DNA of 64,000 nt from Phenylobacterium deserti (GCA_945874825.1 CAMCIK010000002.1:93384-157383); one strand, 5' to 3'. Counted from the first letter of the stretch, positions 29,183-38,069 are shown. The notes: generated from the letters alone by a model not told the origin. Program-made: numbers and translations.

Positions 29183-30619
29183 ATGATGCCTTCCGAACTG
29201 GGCGGCCTGGCCCTTGGTCCGGCCCTGGCTGTGGGCCTCGGCCTGCCCCTCGTCCTGCTGGTCATGACCGAGGCCATCCAGGTCGCCGGACGCCGGGGTC
29301 ACCCCGTCGCCGGACCCCTGCGCTGGACCCGGAACTGGCTCATGCCGGTCCTGGCCCTTGTGCTCTTCCTGCGGGTGGCCGCGGGCCTGCCGGGCACGAA
29401 CCTGTCTGTCCGCCTCGCCGAGACCGTCCTGTGGATCTTCCTGGCGGCAGGCACCCTCAACTTCATCAACAGCCTGGTCTTTGAGGCGGCGGCGCTGGGA
29501 AGCTGGGCGACCCGGGTGCCACGGCTCCTGCGCGACCTGATCCGGATCCTGCTCGTCGGCCTGGCCGGCGCAGTGGTCTATTCCACGGTCTGGGGAAAGG
29601 ACCTGTCGGGCGCCCTCGCCGCCCTTGGTGTCAGCTCCATCGTCGTGGGCCTGGCCCTCCAGGAGCCCCTCGGAAACCTTTTCTCCGGCGTCATGCTCCT
29701 GATGGAGCGGCCTTTCGAGGTGGGTGACCATATCGAGATCGGCGACGTCTCGGGCGAGGTGAAGGAGATCAACTGGCGCTCCGCCCACCTCAAGTCGTTT
29801 GGCGGACTGACGCGGGTGGTGCCCAACTCGGTGCTCAACAAGGAGGTCATCACCAACTACTCCCGGCCGCGCCGGATGAGGATGGAGATGATCGAGGTCT
29901 CCTTCAGCTACGATGACGCACCCAACGATGTCCGCGACACCCTCCTTGCGGTAGCGGCCGAGACCCCCGGGGTCCTCGCGGCCCCGGCGCCCATCGCCGC
30001 CACCCTGAACTTCGGTGACTTCGGCATCGCCTACCGCCTGATCTACCGGACCCTCGAGGAAGACCGCTGGCCGGTGCGGGGCGAGCTCATGACCCGGATC
30101 TGGTACGCCGCCCGGCGGCGGGGCCTGAACATGCCCTATCCCGTGACGGTCAACCTCGACTACGAACAGAAGGGCGTCTTCGGGCGCACCCCGCCCCAGG
30201 CCCGGGACCTCCTGGCCGGGCTGGGCCGCTTCCCGGACCTGTCCGGCGTCACCGAAGAGGCCCTGGAGACCCTGGATTTCGCGCGCCAGGAGGTCCTGTT
30301 CCGGGAGGGCGACCCCCTGACCGGCGTGCTGGTCCTCGTCCGGGGCGAAGTCTCCCTGCAGATGGGGCGCGGCGAAGCGGCCGTCGAAATCGCCCGGGTG
30401 TCGCCCGGTGATATCTTTGGCGAGAGCGGCATGTACGGACGCCAGGCCTCAAGCCTGAGCGCCGTCGCCCTGGAGGACTGTCTCGTGGTCCGCATGGCAC
30501 CCGACGCCATCTCGCAGGTCTTCGAGAAGAGCCCGGTCCTGGCGCGGGAGGTGGGGCAGGTGGTTGAGGCGCGGCGCAGCACCGCCCAGGCCGCACGAGA
30601 GAGCCGGCGCAAGTCCTGA
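29183..30619 (+). CDS. MscS-type channel with C-terminal cyclic-nucleotide-binding domain
   Basis: This 478-residue protein has N-terminal helices and then the MscS pore and beta domain (LGVSSIVVGLALQEPLGNLFSGVMLL; FEVGDHIEIGDVSGEVKEINWRS; VVPNSVLNKEVITNYS). A Crp/cNMP-binding fold follows from about residue 350 (GDIFGESGMYGRQASSLSAVALEDC). This is the bCNG architecture, a mechanosensitive-like channel gated by a nucleotide. The phosphate-binding Arg of the usual PRSAT motif is replaced (SSLSA), so cNMP binding is doubtful. It directly follows the cyclase-like sensor, suggesting joint action. Confidence 0.85.
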   Translation: MMPSELGGLALGPALAVGLGLPLVLLVMTEAIQVAGRRGHPVAGPLRWTRNWLMPVLALVLFLRVAAGLPGTNLSVRLAETVLWIFLAAGTLNFINSLVFEAAALGSWATRVPRLLRDLIRILLVGLAGAVVYSTVWGKDLSGALAALGVSSIVVGLALQEPLGNLFSGVMLLMERPFEVGDHIEIGDVSGEVKEINWRSAHLKSFGGLTRVVPNSVLNKEVITNYSRPRRMRMEMIEVSFSYDDAPNDVRDTLLAVAAETPGVLAAPAPIAATLNFGDFGIAYRLIYRTLEEDRWPVRGELMTRIWYAARRRGLNMPYPVTVNLDYEQKGVFGRTPPQARDLLAGLGRFPDLSGVTEEALETLDFARQEVLFREGDPLTGVLVLVRGEVSLQMGRGEAAVEIARVSPGDIFGESGMYGRQASSLSAVALEDCLVVRMAPDAISQVFEKSPVLAREVGQVVEARRSTAQAARESRRKS

Positions 30620-30650
30620 TCCTCAGGTCGCCCATGCTGGAGTGCAGCCG

Positions 30651-30989
30651 ATGTCCGTGACGCCCGCCCGCGCCAGGGCCCTCGCCCTCGGCTTCGAAGG
30701 CGCCTCCGAGCGCCCGCACTTTGATCGAACGGCGCTCCGAACACCGCGCAAGACCTTCGCCACGCTCGCCGGGGATGGCACCGACATCAACCTGATGTTT
30801 GACCCCGATCTGCGCGATTTCTTTTGTGAGCAGGACCCGGTCGCCTTCGCTCCTGTCCCAGGCGGCTGGGGCCGGATGGGCATCACGCGGTGCGACCTCG
30901 CGGCCGTGGACGAGGCCACACTAGTCTCCGCGCTCAAGGCGGCACACGCCCTGGCCGCGCCCCGCCCGAAGGTGCCGGGCGCCCGATAG
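30651..30989 (+). CDS. MmcQ/YjbR family protein
   Basis: This 112-residue protein has the MmcQ/YjbR layout: an N-terminal helix ending GFEGASERPHFDRTALRT, the core KTFATLAGDGTDINLMFDPDLRDFF and a GWGRMGITRCDLAAVDEATL end. The family has a CyaY-like fold and was called DNA-binding on weak grounds; its role is unknown. ATG 30651 gives the family length, and the track start lies in the channel gene. It follows the channel gene by 31 nt. Confidence 0.8.
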   Translation: MSVTPARARALALGFEGASERPHFDRTALRTPRKTFATLAGDGTDINLMFDPDLRDFFCEQDPVAFAPVPGGWGRMGITRCDLAAVDEATLVSALKAAHALAAPRPKVPGAR

Positions 30990-31036
30990 TCCGCGGGTCT
31001 CCTCCCCAAGGGACCAATGTCTAAAGGGCCGAGACC

Positions 31037-31489
31037 TCAGCGAGGTCGCGAGGCCTCGCTCCGGCCCCGTCCACCCTCGCGGACGCCCGCGGCGCGCATC
31101 TGGTCGCCCAGGGCGCGTCCGGCCACCCGGCAGTCGGCGGCCACCCGGTCCCAGCTGCGCCCGCGGGAAACGCAGTCCACCTGGCGTCCGGCGGTGATCC
31201 GCCTCAGGGCATCCCAGGCCTCGCGCCCGCCGGGCGCCCTCAGCTCGGGGGCGTAGAAGTCGGCCAGGCGCACCTCCACCCAGTCGGCGCCCCGGCGGGG
31301 GCCCAGGGAAAGGCACAGGGAATCCCCGTCGCCCACATGCACAACGGGGCCGGAGAAGCGCTCGCCCCGGGCCAGGCCGGCGGGTAGGGAGCCCTTCTGG
31401 GGCACAGCGCGGCAGGGATCGGCCAGGGCGGGGGCGGGGCTGGCAAGAATGCCTCCGGCAAGGAGGAGGGCCGCCAGGCGCCGGTTCAC
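31037..31489 (-). CDS. Exported thermonuclease-like (SNase) domain protein
   Basis: The 150-residue protein has a GTG start and the signal peptide MNRRLAALLLAGGILASPAPALA. An SNase-type core follows: VVHVGDGDSLCLSLG, VEVRLADFYAPELRAPGGREAWDAL, then SWDRVAADCRVAGRALGDQM. The Asp, Arg and Glu positions of the staphylococcal nuclease active site are mostly present (GDGDS, RLADFYAPE, WDR). It could degrade extracellular or periplasmic DNA. It begins 1 nt past the sulfatase-like stop, so the two form a unit. Confidence 0.78.
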   Translation of the reverse strand: MNRRLAALLLAGGILASPAPALADPCRAVPQKGSLPAGLARGERFSGPVVHVGDGDSLCLSLGPRRGADWVEVRLADFYAPELRAPGGREAWDALRRITAGRQVDCVSRGRSWDRVAADCRVAGRALGDQMRAAGVREGGRGRSEASRPR

Positions 31490-31490
31490 C

Positions 31491-33191
31491 TCAGCGCCCC
31501 AGGCCCGGAAGGTCGAAGGCCGCCAGGGCGCGGCGGGTCAGGGCCGCGTCGCCAGACAGGCGGGCCGCGCCCGAGGCCTCCAGTTCGGACAGCCGGACCT
31601 GGCCGCACAGGGCCCTGACGAGGTCGGCCCAGGTCACGGCAACCGATGCCCCTGCGCCTGACCCATCCGTGGCGACACTGACGCCGTTGCGCACATGCAG
31701 GCCAGCGGGCTCGGCGTCCGGGAAGTCAAAACGGACATGGTGGTCGATCCCCTCGGCCCGGTCGGGGTCGATCATGACCCTCAGGACGTGCAGAGCCTCC
31801 CGCGGGGGCCGCCCCGCCAGCTGGGCCGGGCGCAGGCGGTGCTCGGCCACCCGCGACAGGTCCAGGGCGCCCTCCAGCTCCAGGGCCCGGGTCAGGCACC
31901 AGTTGCGGATATTGGCCGCCGAGGTCCCCTGGGCGAGGGCGCGCAGGACGCCCGCCAGCAGGGCCTGGTCACCGGCCTCCGCTTCGGGCCGCCCAACCAG
32001 CCAGGACGCCAGCTCCAGGGCCCAGCGCAGGTCGCCCGACGCCTTGGCTGCCGACGCCTGGGCGTGCACGGCATCGGCCCCGCCGAAGCCCTCCACCAGG
32101 CGATGCGCCCGCTCGGCCGGGGGCAGGACGAAGAGCTTGCCCGGCTCGCCATCGAACCAGCCGCGCAGGCCGGCGGCGATCTGGCGCACGTGGTGCTCGG
32201 CCACGCCATAAAACTCGCTGGTCAGGTAGTCGTCGTCGCAGGCCGCCGGCAGGCACACCTGGTGGGCCAGGGCGTCGGCGGTCAGGCCCCGGTTCAGGCC
32301 CCGGACGGTCTGGTCCCAGAGGAACTGGATCGAGTCGCGATAGCGGGTCACCCGGGCGGCGATCTCGGCGGCGCCCGAGATCGGCGGGCCGTGGGCGCCC
32401 ACCATGTGCTCCGCCCCCAGGGAGAGGATGTGGTCGATCCCGGCCAGCAGGACCTGGGGGTCGCGGTATTCCTCGCCGCGGATGGCGAAGATGTTGAACA
32501 GGGTCGGCCAGACCAGGTTCTGGACGCAGGTGCCAAGCTCGGGGAACCAGAAGGTGACGCTGTCGTCGGCGTCGGAGGGAGCGTGGTGGATCTCCACCGT
32601 CAACCCGGCCAGCGTCAGCCGCTCGCCGCCCCGGAAGAAGTCCGTGGGCGGAACATAGCCGGGGGTGAAGGGCGTATGCTCGGGATTGCGGAAGTTCAGG
32701 CCCAGGCCCGCGTTGACCGGGGCGTCGGGGCCTTCGGGGGGCAGGCGCAGACCGAACTGGCGGATCAGGCCCCGGGAATAAGCCGGGCCGATCTCGCCCG
32801 AGGTCCGGCCCAGGTTCAGGGGGATTCGCTCATGCCCCAGGATCGGCAGGTCAGCGCGACCCGCATCCTCCAGGGCCGCCGTCGTGCCGCCGATGTAGTG
32901 AAAGTGGCTGTAGAGCACCGCCGCCAGGGGCGCGGAGGTCTGGGCCCGCACCTCGGCCAGGGCCGTGCGCATCTCCTCCACGCTCTCGCCCGTGTCGATG
33001 GCGATCAGGCCCTGCGGCCCCTCGATGAAGGTCTGGTTGGACAGGCCATTGCCCACCAGGGTCCAGACCCCCGGCCGCACCGCGTGCAGCCGGCGCTCCA
33101 GCCGGGCGGAATGGTCGATATGGCGAAGGTGCGCCCTCTGGCCGAGGGGGCCCGTGCCAACCTGTGCCGGATCGGCGTCGAAACTGCGCAT
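31491..33191 (-). CDS. Alkyl-sulfatase-like metallo-beta-lactamase-fold protein
   Basis: This 566-residue protein has an MBL fold (LVGNGLSNQTFIEGPQGLIAIDTGES; APSDADDSVTFWFPELG), an alkyl-sulfatase dimerisation domain (FYGVAEHHVRQIAAGLRGWFDG) and a sterol-carrier-like C-terminal domain. This is the SdsA1 architecture for secondary or primary alkyl sulfate hydrolysis. The zinc motif reads SHFHYIGGT where HxHxDHxGG is expected, so the Asp-His pair is missing. It may be inactive, have one metal, or belong to a distinct subfamily. No export signal is obvious. Confidence 0.78.
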   Translation of the reverse strand: MRSFDADPAQVGTGPLGQRAHLRHIDHSARLERRLHAVRPGVWTLVGNGLSNQTFIEGPQGLIAIDTGESVEEMRTALAEVRAQTSAPLAAVLYSHFHYIGGTTAALEDAGRADLPILGHERIPLNLGRTSGEIGPAYSRGLIRQFGLRLPPEGPDAPVNAGLGLNFRNPEHTPFTPGYVPPTDFFRGGERLTLAGLTVEIHHAPSDADDSVTFWFPELGTCVQNLVWPTLFNIFAIRGEEYRDPQVLLAGIDHILSLGAEHMVGAHGPPISGAAEIAARVTRYRDSIQFLWDQTVRGLNRGLTADALAHQVCLPAACDDDYLTSEFYGVAEHHVRQIAAGLRGWFDGEPGKLFVLPPAERAHRLVEGFGGADAVHAQASAAKASGDLRWALELASWLVGRPEAEAGDQALLAGVLRALAQGTSAANIRNWCLTRALELEGALDLSRVAEHRLRPAQLAGRPPREALHVLRVMIDPDRAEGIDHHVRFDFPDAEPAGLHVRNGVSVATDGSGAGASVAVTWADLVRALCGQVRLSELEASGAARLSGDAALTRRALAAFDLPGLGR

Positions 33192-33289
33192 GAAAGCCCC
33201 TTCCTGAACTACCCGGGGGCTAGCCTAGCGCAGTTCGGGGGATCGGGGGAGAAAGGGGGGCGGCCTGGTGGCAGATAGCAGGCGAGGGA

Positions 33290-33318
33290 TTGGAGGCACC
33301 CATCGCCTCGCCTAGACT
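33290..33318 (+). promoter_or_regulatory. Candidate promoter of the methyltransferase-HNH gene
   Basis: TTGGAG, a 17-nt spacer and TAGACT lie 29 nt before the ATG at 33348. This suggests the gene is transcribed on its own. Confidence 0.45.
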
Positions 33319-33347
33319 GGACCCGAAACTGGCGGGCCTAGCTGGAA

Positions 33348-35105
33348 ATGACCGATCCTGTTCGCGGATATGACGAACGCGCCGCCGTCTTTGTGCACCA
33401 GTATGAGCAACTCGACCCGGAGACGGTCCACGCCCAGTTCCTCGACTGCCTGCCGGAAGGGGCGGACAGGCTGGCCCTCGACATCGGCGCAGGATCCGGG
33501 CGCGATGCGGCCTGGCTGCGGCGAAGGGGTTTTGAGGTCATCGCGGTCGAACCCTCCCCTGGCATGCGGGTGGCGGGCCAGAGCCTACATCCGGACCCCC
33601 TGATCCGTTGGGTTGACGACAGGCTGCCATCCCTTGCTGCCACCCATCGGCTCGGCCTCGCCTTTGACGTCATCCTGCTGAGCGGCGTCTTGATGCATGT
33701 GACGCCCGAAGACCGGCCGCGGGCCTTCCGGAAGGTGGTCACCCTCCTGAAACCGGGCAGCGTCCTGCTCATCTCCGTCCGCGATGGTTCCGGCGAGAGC
33801 GACAGGCCCATGTGGCCGGTCTCCCGGGGCGAGGTCGAAAGCTACGCTCGGGCCCACGGGCTGAACATGGTCCGGATCGGCTCGAACCCCGACCTCCGGG
33901 GGCGGACAGCCGTCACCTGGACGACCTTCGCCCTGTCCCTGCCCGACGATGGGGCCGGCGCCCTGCCCCTGCTGAGGGGCATCATCCTGAACGACGACAA
34001 GTCCGCGACCTACAAGCTCGGCCTGCTTCGTGCCGTCGCCCGGATCGCGGACGCCGCGCCGGCCCTTGCGGTCGAGCGCGCGGACGAGGACGTCGTGGAC
34101 CTGCCGCTTGGAGCGGTGGCCCTCAACTGGCTCCGTATGTACCTACCCCTGGCGGCGGCGGGACTGCCCCAACTCCCCGGAAACCAGGGTGCCGACCGGC
34201 TGGGTTTCGCCAAGGACGCCTTTCGGCGCCTCCTTGCAGAAGGCGTCGTCGGGCAGGACCTGAGGATCGGGTCGACCTTCTCAGGGGAGAGGGCAGCGAC
34301 GCTGGCGAAGGCCCTGGCTGACGCCCGGAATACCATCTCCAGCATGCCTGCCCATTTCACGCGCTACCCGAACTCCGACGCACAGGTCTTCATCGCCAGA
34401 CCTGCCAAGCCCCTCGGGTTCAACGGTGAGATCATCCTCGATGGAGACACCCTGAGGTCGTTTGGGACCCTGGCCGTCCCGGGGCCGATCTGGCGGACCC
34501 TGCAAAGACTAGGAGCCTGGGTGGAACCGGTCCTTGTCAGTGAATGGGCGCGCCTGGTCGAAGGCTTCGCCGTGCGGATGGGGCGCAAGCTTGAGCCAGG
34601 GGAAGTCGAGGCGGGCCTTCGGTGGCTCGACCCGGAAAGGGACACCCGCCTCGCCCGTATGGTCGCGATCCAGCGCCTGGACCGTGGAGAGACGATCCAT
34701 TGCGTCTGGACAGGGAGTCGCCTGAAGCGGGACGCCTTCGACATCGACCACTGCCTTCCCTGGTCCGCATGGCCCTGCGGCGACCTTTGGAACCTGCTGC
34801 CGGCCAGCGCCTCGGTCAATCGCAACGAGAAGCGGGAGCGGCTGCCGGCCCCTGCCGCCCTCCATGAAGCGCGAAGCGGGATTACGGAATGGTGGCGCCA
34901 GGCCTGGGACGCCGACGAAGCCCTGGCACAACAGTTCCGGCGGGAAGCCGCGGCAGCGCTCCCGCTGCACGGTGGCGGCGACCTCGACGACATTTTTTCA
35001 GGGCTGGAATGGCGCAGGCTGCGCCTGAGACAGGACCAGCAGGTCCAGGAATGGGCGGGCCCCAAACCCAGGAAGTCGCCGGCTGCAACCAACGCCGAAT
35101 CTTGA
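33348..35105 (+). CDS. SAM methyltransferase fused to an HNH endonuclease domain
   Basis: This 585-residue protein has three parts. Residues 40-200 are a class I methyltransferase (LALDIGAGSGRDAAWLRRRG; LSGVLMHVTPEDRPRAFRKV). Residues 205-440 are a helical region I do not recognise (IILNDDKSATYKLGLLRAVARIAD). Residues 450-500 are an HNH nuclease motif (CVWTG, FDIDHCLPWS with D467/H468, DLWNLLPASASVNRNEKRE). The pairing of a methylating and a nicking/cutting domain suggests a stand-alone modification or defence enzyme, but the target is unknown. It has its own promoter and lies between an alkyl-sulfatase-like gene and the DUF6481/tRNA-Gly region. Confidence 0.78.
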   Translation: MTDPVRGYDERAAVFVHQYEQLDPETVHAQFLDCLPEGADRLALDIGAGSGRDAAWLRRRGFEVIAVEPSPGMRVAGQSLHPDPLIRWVDDRLPSLAATHRLGLAFDVILLSGVLMHVTPEDRPRAFRKVVTLLKPGSVLLISVRDGSGESDRPMWPVSRGEVESYARAHGLNMVRIGSNPDLRGRTAVTWTTFALSLPDDGAGALPLLRGIILNDDKSATYKLGLLRAVARIADAAPALAVERADEDVVDLPLGAVALNWLRMYLPLAAAGLPQLPGNQGADRLGFAKDAFRRLLAEGVVGQDLRIGSTFSGERAATLAKALADARNTISSMPAHFTRYPNSDAQVFIARPAKPLGFNGEIILDGDTLRSFGTLAVPGPIWRTLQRLGAWVEPVLVSEWARLVEGFAVRMGRKLEPGEVEAGLRWLDPERDTRLARMVAIQRLDRGETIHCVWTGSRLKRDAFDIDHCLPWSAWPCGDLWNLLPASASVNRNEKRERLPAPAALHEARSGITEWWRQAWDADEALAQQFRREAAAALPLHGGGDLDDIFSGLEWRRLRLRQDQQVQEWAGPKPRKSPAATNAES

Positions 35106-35148
35106 GGGCGGCAGGAGTTCAGTTCGCCCGCTTCAAAGCGGCGTTCGC

Positions 35149-35472
35149 CTACTTCCGCTTTTGCTTCCGGGCGACGTAGCGGAGGTCGCGGGCTTCTTTC
35201 TGGCGGGCGCGGAGGTCCAGGTCACGGGCTTCCTGGGTGATGGCCTCATCTTCCAGGCGCAGGCGCTCGGCCTCGGCGGCGGCGGCGCGCTTGGCGTCGC
35301 GCTCGGCGTTGCGGGCGGCGCGGACGGCCTCCAGCTCGGCGGCGGCAGCGGCCTTGCGGGCCTCGAGATTGGGATCAATGACGTGGGGCTTGGGTTTGAA
35401 GCGTTCCAGCATCGCCTTCTTGGCGGCGGCTGCCGTCTCCTGGCGTTCTGCGCGCTCTGCAATTTTTTTCAT
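35149..35472 (-). CDS. DUF6481 family small charged protein
   Basis: This 107-residue protein is almost entirely helical and charged (Ala, Arg, Lys, Glu). It has the recognisable FKPKPHVIDPNLEARKAAA core and ends KEARDLRYVARKQKRK. It matches the DUF6481 family of alphaproteobacteria, of unknown function; its composition suggests a coiled coil that may bind nucleic acid. It is convergent with the methyltransferase-HNH gene and lies 113 nt from the tRNA gene. Confidence 0.72.
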   Translation of the reverse strand: MKKIAERAERQETAAAAKKAMLERFKPKPHVIDPNLEARKAAAAAELEAVRAARNAERDAKRAAAAEAERLRLEDEAITQEARDLDLRARQKEARDLRYVARKQKRK

Positions 35473-35585
35473 GCTTCTGGGTTCGAACCTTTGGTCTCAG
35501 ATTTCCGACTTCGGGGCCCGGTTCCGGGTCGCCGCCGCCTGCCCCGATATGGCGGGACGCAAGGCCTGCGGGTCTATCGACTTAC

Positions 35586-35660
35586 TGGAGCGGGCGAGGC
35601 GATTCGAACGCCCGACCCCAACCTTGGCAAGGTTGTGCTCTACCCCTGAGCTACGCCCGC
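35586..35660 (-). tRNA. tRNA-Gly (anticodon GCC)
   Basis: On the minus strand GCGGGCG pairs with CGCCCGC in a 7-bp acceptor stem. The anticodon stem CAACC-GGTTG encloses TTGCCAA with anticodon GCC. The T arm is GGGCGTTCGAATCGCC, and CCA is encoded at the 3' end. The length is 75 nt. Confidence 0.97.
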
Positions 35661-35739
35661 GCTCCGTGAGGCCCCTTGCGGGACCCCGATGTTCGGGAGC
35701 CGGCTTATGGCAGAGGGCCGGCGGCTTGGCAAGACGGTC

Positions 35740-36483
35740 TCAGCCCAGGAAGCGGGGGGTCTTGAGGCGGCGCTTGTTCACATGCTCAGTGGGGGCGGGG
35801 CCGGTCTCGTCGGGCAGTTCACCGCGGAAATAGAAGCGTTGCCAGGCCTCCTTGGTGGCCTCGGGGTCGAAGCGCATGATCCGACGGTTGAACTCGGCCC
35901 GGTGCTTTTCCCAGGCGTCATACTGGCCGCGCAGCTCGGGGTTGCGGGACATGGAGCGGATCACCGGCTGGAAGTCGGCCAGCTCGCGGTCCTTCATCAG
36001 GGTGATGAAGCAGAAGGGCTCGCCCTTCTCGAACCGCACCCGGCCCGGGCGGGTGAAGATCCAGTTCATGGTGAAGGGGAAGGGCAGCCAGTCGGTCTCG
36101 ACCAGGCCCGACAGGGGCTGGATGCCGTCCTTCACATGGTTGGGCGGGCCCTGGGCCAGGACCGACCAGCCGGGCGGGGTGCGGAAGAGATAGCCCGGGT
36201 GCATGGTGACGACGCCCGAGGAGAAGTGGCTCATGACGAAGCGGTGGAACTCCGGGTGGGGCCGGTCGGGGGTGAGGGTGATGTCCTCCTGCATGACCCC
36301 GCCGTTCCACTCCGCGGTGAAGCTCATGGGGCAGAGGATCTCCCAGCCCGTGGTGTTGGCCATGGACAGGGGCAGGCAGCGATAGGGGTGCCGGGAGGCG
36401 AACTTGTCCATCCAGGCGCGTTGGGGCCGGCCGGGCACGATCTCCGGCGGGCGATCGGCGGTGGGATAGCACTCAAGCTCCAT
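35740..36483 (-). CDS. DUF6065 family protein
   Basis: This 247-residue protein starts [20 protein letters not shown]. It carries [27 protein letters not shown] and ends with [24 protein letters not shown]. The pattern is that of DUF6065, a proteobacterial family of unknown function often found near oxygenase or tailoring genes. No signal peptide or membrane segment is visible. The track ORF begins at 37038 inside the divergent deacylase gene; ATG 36483 is the sensible start. Function unknown. Confidence 0.7.
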   Translation of the reverse strand: MELECYPTADRPPEIVPGRPQRAWMDKFASRHPYRCLPLSMANTTGWEILCPMSFTAEWNGGVMQEDITLTPDRPHPEFHRFVMSHFSSGVVTMHPGYLFRTPPGWSVLAQGPPNHVKDGIQPLSGLVETDWLPFPFTMNWIFTRPGRVRFEKGEPFCFITLMKDRELADFQPVIRSMSRNPELRGQYDAWEKHRAEFNRRIMRFDPEATKEAWQRFYFRGELPDETGPAPTEHVNKRRLKTPRFLG

Positions 36484-36585
36484 GGCGGGCTCCCGGTCCT
36501 TGTGGTTTCCAACCTTCCCCTTAGCGAGGGCGCGCGCGCAGCGTCCACCGCTTTTCCAGGGGGCGGGGGAAGGGTAAGGAGCCCT

Positions 36586-37104
36586 ATGCTCGACCGCGCC
36601 GGCCTCTTCTCCCTCTTCGACCAGCTGGGGATGGTGCACGCCACCCTGGACCATCCGGCGGTCTTCCGGGTGGGCGAGGGCGGGGCGATCAAGGCGAGGA
36701 TCCCCGGCGCCCACACCAAGAACCTGTTCCTGAAGGACGCCCGGGGCGACCTCTGGCTGGTCTGCGCAAAGGACGACACGGCCATCGACCTGAAGCGGCT
36801 GCATGGGGTGATCGGCTCGGCGCGGCTGTCCTTCGGCCCGCCGGAGCTGATGGCCGAAACCCTGGGGGTGACACCGGGCTCGGTGACCCTGTTCGCCCTG
36901 GCCAATGATCCCCTGCACCGGGTGCGGCTGGTCCTGGACCTGGCCCTGGCGCAGGCGGAAGAGGTCAGCTTCCATCCGCTCGAGAACACCGCCACCACCA
37001 CGGTGGGCCAGGACGGGCTGAGGGCCTTCCTCGACCACCTGGGCCGCGAGCCTTTGGTGGTGGATTTCCCTCGGCTGGCCCTTTGTTCGCTTCCGGCGCG
37101 TTGA
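36586..37104 (+). CDS. Prolyl-tRNA editing-type deacylase (YbaK/PrdX-like)
   Basis: This 172-residue protein has the YbaK/ProRS INS-domain fold. [10 protein letters not shown] is followed by [21 protein letters not shown] with the conserved Lys of TKNLFLKD, then [24 protein letters not shown]. PrdX-type proteins hydrolyse Ala-tRNA(Pro) mischarged by ProRS. AAGGAG five nt before the ATG at 36586 sets the start. It is divergent from the DUF6065 gene. Confidence 0.87.
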   Translation: MLDRAGLFSLFDQLGMVHATLDHPAVFRVGEGGAIKARIPGAHTKNLFLKDARGDLWLVCAKDDTAIDLKRLHGVIGSARLSFGPPELMAETLGVTPGSVTLFALANDPLHRVRLVLDLALAQAEEVSFHPLENTATTTVGQDGLRAFLDHLGREPLVVDFPRLALCSLPAR

Positions 37105-37158
37105 AGCCGAGGCCCGGAAGGTCCATCTTGTCGCCTCAAGTCCAGCATGGAGAGTCCC

Positions 37159-38067
37159 ATGGCGCTAATCGGTGAGAACTCGGGGCCCCCGGCGGGCGCG
37201 ATGCCCGCGGGGCTGATCAAGGACGGGACGGACGCCGGCTTCATGGCCGACGTGATCGAGGCCTCGCGGGAGACGCCGGTCATCGTCGACTTCTGGGCGC
37301 CCTGGTGTGGCCCCTGCAAGCAGTTGGGCCCAGCCATTGAGCGCGCCGTCACCGCCGCCCGGGGCAAGGTGAAGCTGGTGAAGATCGATATCGACCAGCA
37401 TCCCCAGTTCGCCGGCCAGCTGCGCGTCCAGTCGATTCCCGCCGTCTTCGCCTTCGTGGACGGCCGGCCTGTGGACGGCTTCACGGGCGCCCTGCCGGAG
37501 AGCCAGATCAAGGCCTTCGTCGAACGCCTGGCCGCCCAGGCCCCCGCCGACGCCGGCGACGAGCTGATCGCCGTCGGCCGCGAGGCCCTGGAGGCCGGCG
37601 ACCTCAGCACCGCCGCCCAGGCCTTCGCCCGGGTGCTGCAGGCCGACCCCCAGGACGTCCGCGCCCTGGGCGGCATGGCCCGGGTCTATCTCGACGGGGG
37701 CGACCTGGCGCGCGCCGCCGAGATCGTCGGCATGGCGCCGGCGGGTGCCAAGGACCCGGGGCTGGAAAGCGTCCGCGCGGCCCTGGCCCTGGCCGAGGCT
37801 GCCCCTGCCGAGACCGCCGCCTTCGAGGCGCGCCTGGCCGCCAATGCCGCCGACCATGAGGCCCGCTTCGAGCTGGCCCGGGCCCTGGCGGGTACCGGCC
37901 GGCTGGACGCCGCCGCCGATCACCTCCTGCAGATCCTCGCCGCCGACCGCGACTGGAACGAGGGCGCGGCCCGCGCCCAGCTCCTGACCGTCTTCGAGGC
38001 AGCGGGCGGGGCCTCCGACCTGGCGCGCCAGGGCCGCCGGCGCCTGTCCGCCATCCTGTTCACCTAG
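37159..38067 (+). CDS. Thioredoxin-TPR protein (CnoX/YbbN-like)
   Basis: This protein of about 302 residues has a thioredoxin domain at residues 20-120 with an intact WCGPC active site (VDFWAPWCGPCKQLGPAI). A TPR-like helical region follows (LEAGDLSTAAQAFARVLQADPQD; FELARALAGTGRLDAAADHLLQIL). This matches the CnoX (YbbN) holdase/redox chaperone that protects GroEL or DnaK clients. GGAGAG precedes ATG 37159; the track start at 37147 is an alternative. It is co-directional with the LON-domain and Trm112 genes. Confidence 0.9.
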   Translation: MALIGENSGPPAGAMPAGLIKDGTDAGFMADVIEASRETPVIVDFWAPWCGPCKQLGPAIERAVTAARGKVKLVKIDIDQHPQFAGQLRVQSIPAVFAFVDGRPVDGFTGALPESQIKAFVERLAAQAPADAGDELIAVGREALEAGDLSTAAQAFARVLQADPQDVRALGGMARVYLDGGDLARAAEIVGMAPAGAKDPGLESVRAALALAEAAPAETAAFEARLAANAADHEARFELARALAGTGRLDAAADHLLQILAADRDWNEGAARAQLLTVFEAAGGASDLARQGRRRLSAILFT

Positions 38068-38069
38068 CC

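Noticed and set aside
35473-35739. Phage or integrative element at tRNA-Gly
   Set aside because: No integrase gene and no duplicate of the tRNA 3' end found nearby by eye.
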